From Planctomycetota bacterium (GTDB lineage: Bacteria > Planctomycetota > UBA8742 > UBA2392): a stretch of 47,009 nt of DNA. The stretch is from the NCBI GenBank assembly GCA_003576915.1, contig QEVF01000028.1, positions 1-47,009 of the forward strand. The letters are read 5' to 3'. Within the stretch, counting starts at the first letter, position 1. Every line of letters starts with the position of its first letter. The position numbers and the translations under genes were made by a program. The notes under the pieces are model-generated. The model saw nothing but the letters and a program-made list of their open reading frames with translations. It had not been told where the DNA came from and ran no database searches. This document shows positions 41,389 to 47,009 of this stretch, piece by piece.

Positions 41389-42570
41389 TCAGGTTCGAGC
41401 CATGGCCGGAGCCACCCGGCGGCGCAGTTCCTCGATTTTGAGGGTCCAGCGTTCAGCGAGACGGGTCAGGGTCTCGTGCTCAAGTTGCAGGGGAAAGTCA
41501 AACTCCTCCATCAGCAGATCGAGCTGACCTTTCAGGGCCTCGCAGTCCTCCATGAAGGTGGATTTCTCCCCCCCGAACTTGGCGAGCACCGACTTGAGCG
41601 CGCCTTCGCTTTCAGCGGCCAACTGCTGGGTGTTGGCTGACCGAAGCGCCAGCAGCTTGCAGATGTTGATCAGCAGCTTGGGCTGCGCCTTGCACAGCAG
41701 CGGAAATGCGTCTCCGGGAACCACCCCGACGACGCTGGGCTCCTCAGCCTGAATGTCGGCAATGCGCCGGGGCTCTTCGTCGCCCAGCAGCACGCTGATT
41801 TCGCCCACCGTTTCCCCGGGCCGGACAATACCGTAAAGCTCGTTGCCAATGCGGACGCTGAGCCGGCCGCTGATCAGAATGTATACGCTCTTGCCCGGAT
41901 CTCCGCGCCTGCACAGCAGGTTGCCCTTTTTCAGGCGTTGCTGGCTGCCGGCCAGGGCGCTGCCGTCGGTCACCCGCGTCATCAGATTGGTGGTCTGCTT
42001 GGTGACTTCCGCGCCTCCGCTTTCGCCCATGTGATACGACCACGAGCGCTTGGCCACGCTGAGCGCGCGCAACACGTCGTCCTCGCCTTCCGCATCTTCC
42101 TGTATGCGGTGCACCAGGTTGTAGAAATCGGTGGTCAGGCCCTGCAGTTCGCGCGAGTAGCGCCCGGCTTCGCGCTGAACGCCCCCCAACCCGCGATTGG
42201 CGCCCACCAGCTTGCGCGCAAGGGAACGCGCCAAAGACAGTCCGAACTCTCCGTCCTCGGCAATCATGCTGATGATGGCCCGGGCATCCACCGGAACCTC
42301 CACCAGCGTGGCAGGCTCCACGGCAATGATGCTCTCCGTGTACTTGCCCATCAAGGCGCCGTCCGCGGCGAGAATCAGACCTTTCTCCAGGTGCAGGTTG
42401 ACGTCACGGCCGCGCCTCAATCGGGCGTCGTCGGCGCCTTCAGCCTCCTTCTCCGGAATGACCACGGAACGCACGGCTCCCCTGCGCAGCAGCAGAATGC
42501 GGTCAGCGCGACCGGCCTGCCGGCACACGATTTCATTGGGCTCGTACTCGCGGATCACCGCATCTCGCAT
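41389..42570 (-). CDS. Protein with two cyclic-nucleotide-binding-type domains
   Basis: The 393-residue protein has an N-terminal beta-rich region (residues 1-95) that looks like a cyclic-nucleotide-binding (cNMP) fold without a clear phosphate-binding cassette, a helical middle with basic and charged helices, and a second, typical cNMP domain at about 205-320. The second domain shows RRGDPGKSVYILISGRLSV and the phosphate-binding cassette GETVGEISVLLGDEEPRRIA. No catalytic or HTH domain is seen. It is upstream of fliO in the same direction with a 90-base gap, so it may control or respond to flagellar assembly, but this is inference. The ATG at 42570 excludes a short upstream extension. Repeat copy 3 lies 25 bases from its start. 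Confidence 0.8.
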   Translation of the reverse strand: MRDAVIREYEPNEIVCRQAGRADRILLLRRGAVRSVVIPEKEAEGADDARLRRGRDVNLHLEKGLILAADGALMGKYTESIIAVEPATLVEVPVDARAIISMIAEDGEFGLSLARSLARKLVGANRGLGGVQREAGRYSRELQGLTTDFYNLVHRIQEDAEGEDDVLRALSVAKRSWSYHMGESGGAEVTKQTTNLMTRVTDGSALAGSQQRLKKGNLLCRRGDPGKSVYILISGRLSVRIGNELYGIVRPGETVGEISVLLGDEEPRRIADIQAEEPSVVGVVPGDAFPLLCKAQPKLLINICKLLALRSANTQQLAAESEGALKSVLAKFGGEKSTFMEDCEALKGQLDLLMEEFDFPLQLEHETLTRLAERWTLKIEELRRRVAPAMART

Positions 42571-42595
42571 GGCAGCAGTATACCGCCTCCCACCC

Positions 42596-42755
42596 TCAGC
42601 AGGCCGTTGAAATAGGGCCTGCTCACGCAAGCCAGGGATGGCTTGCGCAATTCAGGCGGCTGAAAGGCCCCTTGAAATGAAGGTCGGGCCAGATTCACTT
42701 TGGCCCGACCGGGTTGAAACAGTGGCCGGATGCCACTTTTTCAGCAGCCTGCTAG
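42596..42755 (+). repeat. CTAG-ended structured repeat, copy 3 (160 bp)
   Basis: The left end reads TCAGCAGGCCGTTGAAA, with the CTAG altered to TCAG, and the right end TTTTTCAGCAGCCTGCTAG. It has the same internal order as copy 2, with identical 20-mer blocks around GGTCGGGCCAGATTCACTTT. The right CTAG (42752-42755) contains the TAG stop codon of the 61-residue membrane protein. It separates that gene from the start of the cNMP-domain gene. Confidence 0.87.
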
Positions 42756-42937
42756 CTGAGCATGCGCGGGTTCTGGGCCATGGACACGAGCAGGGCCAGG
42801 GCCGCCAGCCCCCCCACCAGCAGTACGCTGTTCACGGCGCCGCGCACCAGGCCGCGCGAAAAATCGCGCGACTGGCTCACGCCCATCACCATGCCGCCCA
42901 CAATGGCCGCCGGAAGAAACTGGAGAAAGATGCTCAT
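42752..42937 (-). CDS. Small membrane protein (61 aa)
   Basis: A 61-residue protein with two hydrophobic segments (LPAAIVGGMVMGVSQ and VLLVGGLAALALLVSMAQ) separated by a charged turn. Its start overlaps the preceding gene by four bases, which strongly suggests it is real and coupled. I recognise no family. The TAG stop codon is embedded in repeat copy 3; the last residues (NPRMLS) read into the element's end. Confidence 0.72.
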   Translation of the reverse strand: MSIFLQFLPAAIVGGMVMGVSQSRDFSRGLVRGAVNSVLLVGGLAALALLVSMAQNPRMLS

Positions 42938-43380
42938 GTCTTGGGTACTCCCTTGCTGCGCACCACCAGTTCGGCGCGCAGCGTATCACCGGGGCCCGGC
43001 GCATCCGGCGACTCGTGGCGACGATGCAGTTCACACAGGGTAATCAGGTTGAGCACGCCCGCAGTGGCCGCGTAAACCACACCGCTCTGGTGATCGAGTA
43101 TCCGCAGGGAATCCCCAAGGCCCATGTCGCCGCGGTCGCGCAGCACCTCAAAGGACAGCGTGATGGGGCTGGCCAGCATCTGGAGCAGAAAATAGGTGCC
43201 GTGCGCGTCCCAGTTCACGGCCGTGCCGCGAGCCAGGGCCACCCCCGCGGCGTAGAGCCCGCAGATGGTGACCATGTAGAACGCGCCATGGACAGGGCGC
43301 CGGGCGTAAAAGTGCCCCAGCCCCGGGAGCATCCAGCCGAGAAACAGGGCAAACCAGATATGGATCCTGCGTTGCGTCAC
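42934..43380 (-). CDS. Small multi-pass membrane protein
   Basis: The product has an early motif FALFLGWMLPGLGHFYARRP that resembles the start of TM2-domain and related small membrane proteins, followed by three or so membrane segments and a polar C-terminus. The GTG at 43380 (start of 148 residues) is preferred to the TTG at 43416, but neither has a good Shine-Dalgarno. Its stop overlaps the next gene by four bases. The pair could be an envelope or lipid-related unit; function is unknown. Confidence 0.6.
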   Translation of the reverse strand: MTQRRIHIWFALFLGWMLPGLGHFYARRPVHGAFYMVTICGLYAAGVALARGTAVNWDAHGTYFLLQMLASPITLSFEVLRDRGDMGLGDSLRILDHQSGVVYAATAGVLNLITLCELHRRHESPDAPGPGDTLRAELVVRSKGVPKT

Positions 43381-43448
43381 GGCGGGAATATTCGGTGTTG
43401 GGCGCGCAGTTATCAATCCTGTATTCGCCCGACTGTAGATTTACAGGG

Positions 43449-43477
43449 TTGATTATTCAGCCCCGCTTATCGATTAT
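43449..43477 (+). promoter_or_regulatory. Candidate promoter and direct repeats upstream of thioredoxin reductase
   Basis: TTGATT (43449-43454) and GATTAT (43472-43477) are 17 bases apart. They lie within the repeated octamer GATTATTC at 43451 and 43472, spaced 21 bases, two helical turns, as a dimeric regulator site might be. The region is AT-richer than its surroundings. Confidence 0.35.
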
Positions 43478-43503
43478 TCGCGCCCCGATCAAGGACAACC
43501 GTC

Positions 43504-44472
43504 ATGCCCGAACACCATCGCGTCATCATCATCGGCTCCGGACCCGCGGGCAACACCGCCGCCATTTACACAGGTCGCGCCGGCCTCAAACCTTTGGTGC
43601 TGGCCGGCTTCATGCGCGGCGGACCGCCGGGGGGGCAACTGATGCTGACCAGCGAGATCGAGAACTTCCCCGGCTTTCCCGAGGGCGGCATTGACGGCAA
43701 GAAGCTCATGGGCGCCATGCGCAGGCAGGGCGAGGAAATGGGCGCCACCTACATCGACACCGACGTGGACAGCGTCGATTTCAGCAAGCGCCCCTTCCAG
43801 ATCGTTACCGCCGACGCCACATACAGCGCCGACTCCATCATCATCTCCACGGGGGCGCGCTCGCGCCTCTTTGGCATTCCCGGCGAAGAAAAGCTGATTT
43901 CGCGCGGCCTGCACACCTGCGCCACCTGCGACGGCGCCTTCTACAAGAAGAAGCACGTGCTCGTGCTGGGCGGCGGCGACAGCGCCATGGAAGAAGCGCA
44001 CTACCTGACGCACTTCGCGGACGTCACTCTGGTCCATCGCCGCGAGGAGTTCCGCGCCAGCAAAACCATGCTCGAACGCGTGAAGAAAAACCCCAGGATC
44101 AAAATGCGTCTCAACGAACAGCCGGTGGAGTACCTGCTGCGCCAAAACGGCACCGTGCGCGGCATCAAGGCCAAAAACACCCGGACGGGGCAATTGAGCG
44201 ACATCGAGGCCGACGGCGTATTCGTAGCCATCGGACACATTCCCAACACGGACCTGTTCAAGGGCCAGCTCAGGATGGATGAAAACGGCTACATCATCAC
44301 GGGCGCGGCGGCGGGCGGGCCCAAAGACCACCCCTCGACATACACCAATGTCCATGGAGTGTTCGCCTGCGGTGACGTCCAGGATCACACCTATCGCCAG
44401 GCCATTACGGCGGCGGGTTCGGGCTGCATGGCGGCCATTGACTGTGAACGCTGGCTGGGCGAGCAGGGCTGA
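43504..44472 (+). CDS. trxB: Thioredoxin reductase
   Basis: TrxB reduces thioredoxin with NADPH through FAD and a redox disulfide. The 322-residue product has the FAD loop GSGPAGNTAAIYTGRAGLKP, the redox pair Cys139 and Cys142 (CATC), the NADPH-binding motif GGGDSAMEEA, and the second FAD motif GVFACGDVQD. Length is normal. The ATG at 43504 follows an AT-rich promoter-like region. A 76-base gap separates it from the TerC gene, with no terminator seen. Confidence 0.97.
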   Translation: MPEHHRVIIIGSGPAGNTAAIYTGRAGLKPLVLAGFMRGGPPGGQLMLTSEIENFPGFPEGGIDGKKLMGAMRRQGEEMGATYIDTDVDSVDFSKRPFQIVTADATYSADSIIISTGARSRLFGIPGEEKLISRGLHTCATCDGAFYKKKHVLVLGGGDSAMEEAHYLTHFADVTLVHRREEFRASKTMLERVKKNPRIKMRLNEQPVEYLLRQNGTVRGIKAKNTRTGQLSDIEADGVFVAIGHIPNTDLFKGQLRMDENGYIITGAAAGGPKDHPSTYTNVHGVFACGDVQDHTYRQAITAAGSGCMAAIDCERWLGEQG

Positions 44473-44548
44473 CTGACGCCACAGCAGGGCGAAGGCAGGC
44501 CCGGTTCGCGCTGGCGCGATGGCGGACTTTTCCTAACGTGCGCCTCCC

Positions 44549-45604
44549 ATGCTGGCAGTTCTGCAAACTGAAGGCCCGCTGTGGTGGATCGGGTTTCTGG
44601 CATTCGTGCTGGCGATGCTGGCCGTGGACCTGCTGGTGTTCAACCGCAAGGCCCACGAAGTCAAGATCCGTGAAGCCCTGCTTTGGAGCGCGGTCTGGAT
44701 CGCGCTGGCCCTGGCGTTCGCCGGCCTGATCTACATCACGCCTGATCTGGGCCCGACCAAGGCCATGGAGTACCTGGCGGGCTGGGTGCTTGAGAAGGCG
44801 CTCTCCGTCGACAACCTTTTCATCTTCGTGCTGATTTTCGCGATGTTCAAGGTGCCCGCGAAGTACCAGCACAAGATGCTGTTCTGGGGCGTGCTGGGCG
44901 CGCTCATCATGCGCGCCGGATTCATCCTCGCCGGCACGGCCCTGGTCAAGCAGTTCACGTGGCTCCTCTACATCTTCGGCGCCTTTCTGGTGTTCACGGG
45001 CATCAAGCTTCTGGTCCAGGGCGAAAAGGAGCCGGAGCCCCAGAAGAACATCGTCTTCCGGATGATCCGCAGGATGTTGCCCGTTTACGAGGGCGACCAC
45101 GAAGGCCGGTTCTTCAAGCGCGTCAACGGCAAGTTCCACGTCACCCAGCTTTTCATCGTGCTGATCCTGATCGAGTTGACGGACGTGATTTTCGCCGTCG
45201 ATTCGATCCCGGCCGTGCTGGTCGTCTCGCAGGACCCCTTCATCGTTTTCACCAGCAACGTGTTTGCGATCCTGGGCCTGCGGGCGCTCTACTTCGCCCT
45301 GGCGGGCATCATGGGTCTGTTCCAGTACCTCAAGTACGGCCTGGGCGTGGTGCTGACATTCATCGGCGTGAAGATGATCCTGCCGCCCTTCGCTGCCTTG
45401 CTCTGGCCCGAGACTTACACTGAAGCCAAGCCCTTCCACATCGATATCCGCGTGTCCCTTGGGGTCATCTTCGGCGTGCTGGGCGTGTCCATTGCCGCGT
45501 CTTTGCTCTTTCCCAAGAAGGTCGAGCCCTTGCCGGCGCCGGGCGAACTGCCGCCTGTGCCGCCCACCTTTGAAAATGAATCGCAGGGCGCCTCCAAGCC
45601 CTGA
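44549..45604 (+). CDS. TerC-family integral membrane protein
   Basis: The 351-residue protein has about nine membrane segments and the TerC signatures SVDNLFIFVLIFAMFKVPAK (with the conserved Asp) and LTDVIFAVDSIPAVLVVSQD. TerC members take part in metal-ion (for example Mn2+ or tellurite) handling at the membrane. The C-terminus adds a Pro-rich polar tail. The ATG at 44549 opens MLAVLQTEGPLWWIGFLAF. It is in the same direction as trxB, so they may share a transcript. Confidence 0.93.
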   Translation: MLAVLQTEGPLWWIGFLAFVLAMLAVDLLVFNRKAHEVKIREALLWSAVWIALALAFAGLIYITPDLGPTKAMEYLAGWVLEKALSVDNLFIFVLIFAMFKVPAKYQHKMLFWGVLGALIMRAGFILAGTALVKQFTWLLYIFGAFLVFTGIKLLVQGEKEPEPQKNIVFRMIRRMLPVYEGDHEGRFFKRVNGKFHVTQLFIVLILIELTDVIFAVDSIPAVLVVSQDPFIVFTSNVFAILGLRALYFALAGIMGLFQYLKYGLGVVLTFIGVKMILPPFAALLWPETYTEAKPFHIDIRVSLGVIFGVLGVSIAASLLFPKKVEPLPAPGELPPVPPTFENESQGASKP

Positions 45605-45687
45605 CCCCGACTTTTGCACTCTCCTGCATCACGCGGCAAGCGCGAGATGGCTCAGCATCGGGTGGAGTGCCTCGCGCCGGATGTGTT

Positions 45688-45990
45688 TCAACCGCGGCCG
45701 CTATGGCGGAAAGTGGCAATCACGCCGTGCAGTTTGAACAGGCGCGGCGTCATCCGGAACACCGATGCCCCTTTCCATTGCCGCGGGTCGTTCAGGCCGG
45801 GCTGCTGCATCGTTTCCTGGAACATGACTTCAATGGGCCGGCGCCGAGTATAGAGGCTGACAATTTCCTCTTCCCTCAGCGTCGTTTCGGTCGTGAAAAA
45901 GCATTCCCCGCAGTGTGTGCCTGTCATTTTCTTCACACATACCCGGCACCACCAGCAACAGCGTTTGCCAACGGCCCATGACATCTCCGA
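45688..45990 (-). pseudogene. C-terminal remnant of a DDE transposase
   Basis: The minus-strand frame gives a short transposase-like stretch: GECFFTTETTLREEEIVSLY, then TRRRPIEVMFQETMQQPGLN and DPRQWKGASVFRMTPRLFKL. This matches the C-terminal catalytic part of DDE transposases in which the Glu after RxxIE closes the triad (IEVMFQE). The N-terminal two thirds and any inverted repeats are missing, and the frame continues upstream as non-coding sequence. It is a decayed fragment between TerC and the toxin remnant. It is unrelated by eye to the insertion sequence at 46914. Confidence 0.75.
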
Positions 45991-46007
45991 AGTCAGAGTA
46001 CTAAACG

Positions 46008-46604
46008 TTGCGGCGCCTTGGGCGCGTAGCCCGTTATGCAAAAACCCGGCGATGCTTGTGCTGCACGACGGGCCGCGGCCAGTGGGTGCGCGCGGACAAA
46101 CTGACCCCCGCGGACGACCTGATGACTTCGGGCGGCTTTGGGGCAACCGTGGTGCGGGAAGTGAAATGGCGGCACCTGCGTCGCCCGTTTCAGGTGTACA
46201 ACCTTGTCGTTTCCCGCGTCCACAACTACCTTGTCGGCGACGGAGGCATCGTAGTCCACAACGGCTCGGGAACCTGCACCCCCAACGGGCCGGCAGCCGA
46301 CGGCAATGGCGGAGCAAGCGGCCAGTCCCCTGATAATGCGCCCAAAGACACTCCACCGCCCTCTGATGCCCCAAAGGCCATTGCGGGAGACCTCAAGACT
46401 CAGTCTAAACACCAACTGGAGAAGGCTGGTATTGATGTTGAAGCCCTGAAACGGGACTTTGTCGGCCCGGGCAGCAAAAAGTACAACATCGCCGTGGATA
46501 GTAATGGCCAAATCGTTTTGGTGCCGGTTAGGTTGGGACAAGGTCAAAACGTTGCCACCGGTTTGACTATCGCTGATGCTGCCGCCACATATGGAGCGAA
46601 ATAG
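46008..46604 (+). pseudogene. 3' end of a Hint-domain polymorphic toxin
   Basis: The readable product of 198 residues is not a natural start: it opens directly in a Hint (intein-like, hedgehog-like) domain. RGQWVRADKLTPADDLMT and VYNLVVSRVHNYLVGDGGIV with the final VHN are the late Hint motifs, where self-processing would release the effector. A Gly/Pro/Asp-rich linker (about 85-125) leads to a C-terminal domain (about 125-198, KSQLE-like start, then GPGSKKYNIAVDSNGQIVLV). This end could be a short toxin domain of the polymorphic-toxin type; the exact class is uncertain. The N-terminal filament and secretion parts are lost, so it is a 5'-truncated remnant. Confidence 0.7.
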
Positions 46605-46622
46605 CCTCGAAGAAGTGTTTCT

Positions 46623-46928
46623 ATGAATAACAGCACCTTCCCGACAATTGATATGTCGCTGGTATTATCGGGCGCGGACCTTGACACGGACGAATGCAGC
46701 GATCAATTGGGCCTGCATCCAACCAGAATATGGAGGCCTCGGCGACGGCTTGTCCGACAGGGCGTTCTCGAAGACAGGCGGGTGTGGTACTTCGGTATTC
46801 GCAACCAGCTGTATGTGAGCATTGACGACTCTTTGTCCGCGCTATTTGAAGTCGTTTTCCCTCGTCGCGAGGCGATCGCCCGCTACGCGCGTCGCAAGGG
46901 CCTCACTACCAGTCTAGCAGGCTGTTGA
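46623..46928 (+). CDS. DUF4279-type immunity protein, 3' end replaced by an IS end
   Basis: The 101-residue product resembles DUF4279 proteins, found beside polymorphic toxins as probable immunity proteins: SLVLSGADLDTDECSDQLGL is the typical opening, followed by HPTRIWRPRRR. Typical members are about 130 residues, so this one may lack its end. The final residues (SLAGC) are encoded by the insertion sequence that begins at 46914. It starts 19 bases after the toxin remnant, the usual toxin-immunity order. The pair thus forms a broken cassette. Confidence 0.65.
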   Translation: MNNSTFPTIDMSLVLSGADLDTDECSDQLGLHPTRIWRPRRRLVRQGVLEDRRVWYFGIRNQLYVSIDDSLSALFEVVFPRREAIARYARRKGLTTSLAGC

Positions 46929-47009
46929 AATAGTCGTCGTGTTCTCCCTGGGAAAAACGTAGCACGTGCATCCGACGGAGGGAGCAGCGATGCGCGGGCA
47001 CAAGAATCG
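46914..47009 (+). mobile_element. Left end of an insertion sequence
   Basis: CTAGCAGGCTGTTGAAATAG marks the left end, which shares GCAGGC[CT]GTTGAAATAG with repeat copy 3 and its first 14 bases or so with copies 1 and 2. It is followed after 60 bases by a purine-rich ribosome-binding site (GGAGGGAGC) and an ATG at 46990. This is the layout of the left edge of an IS element; the right edge is outside the window. CTAG target choice would fit the YTAR preference of some IS5-family members, but this is an inference. Confidence 0.75.
46990..47009 (+). CDS. Putative transposase start, cut by the window edge
   Basis: ATG at 46990 follows GGAGGGAGCAGCG and opens M-R-G-H-K-N. Six full codons are visible. 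The identity as transposase is inferred only from the inverted-repeat end directly upstream. Confidence 0.5.

Noticed and set aside
34033..42755. The dispersed repeats as intrinsic terminators only
   Set aside because: They share long sequence identity beyond hairpins, have matching terminal inverted repeats, occur in both orientations, and lie inside operon-like stretches, so a plain terminator does not explain them.
44405..45619. 404-codon minus-strand frame opposite TerC
   Set aside because: TerC signatures are clear on the plus strand. The other frame is His/Gln/Asp-rich without a family pattern.
1..47009. CRISPR array, tRNA, rRNA or prophage
   Set aside because: No regularly spaced direct repeats, no clover-leaf-like pattern with CCA end, and no capsid, tail or integrase genes were seen by eye.

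Overview
The window is GC-rich bacterial chromosome, about 47 kb, from a flagellated Gram-negative bacterium. The evidence for Gram-negative is several lipoprotein signal peptides, a FliP with its own signal peptide, and a membrane-anchored terpene-cyclase-fold protein. I recognise no close relative. The gene set (squalene-hopene cyclase, a single-pass squalene-cyclase-repeat membrane protein, an FG-GAP lipoprotein, ETF, orphan NuoE and TerC) would fit a Planctomycetota-like or other poorly cultured lineage, but that is inference. No rRNA, tRNA, prophage or CRISPR array was seen.

Layout. Positions 1-1751 hold the edge of an unknown minus-strand gene, a small lipoprotein and a conserved unknown protein. 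From 1873 to 9221 there is a plus-strand flagellar basal-body and export block: flgB, flgC, fliE, fliF, fliG, fliH, fliI, fliJ and a MotE-like gene. It faces a very large fliD (9228-12251, minus). Next come a 2Fe-2S ferredoxin, alanine dehydrogenase, a two-TM unknown protein and a DUF4863/PnbB-like protein. A minus-strand stretch (15672-22620) carries the anchored cyclase-repeat protein, ACP phosphodiesterase, a UDG-superfamily protein, squalene-hopene cyclase and two lipoproteins. From 23044 to 33883 are an XRE/S24 regulator, an orphan NuoE-like protein, an odd AMP-binding enzyme, EtfB/EtfA, an AMMECR1 protein, an FG-GAP lipoprotein translationally coupled to type III pantothenate kinase, and an unknown small protein. 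The second flagellar block (34189-41298, minus) is fliO-fliP-fliQ-fliR-flhB-flhA-flhF, the membrane export gate plus the FlhF GTPase. Upstream of it are a cyclic-nucleotide-binding-domain protein and two small membrane proteins, then thioredoxin reductase and TerC.

The last 1.4 kb is a scrap heap: a decayed transposase, the 3' end of a Hint-domain polymorphic toxin, a DUF4279 immunity-like gene, and the left end of an insertion sequence with the first codons of its transposase.

The most unusual signal is a family of 135-160 bp structured repeats with CTAG-containing terminal inverted repeats at 20910-21044, 34033-34192 and 42596-42755, with decayed pieces elsewhere. Their ends match the left end of the insertion sequence at 46914, so they look like its non-autonomous (MITE-like) derivatives. 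In all three full copies the terminal CTAG contains the TAG stop codon of the abutting minus-strand gene. Other points worth attention are the 1007-residue FliD with five hook-IN-like repeats, an acyl-adenylating enzyme with a degenerate nucleotide-binding loop and a histone-H1-like tail, a sigma-54-type site directly against the flgB start codon, and a hairpin that buries the ribosome-binding site of the gene at the left edge.
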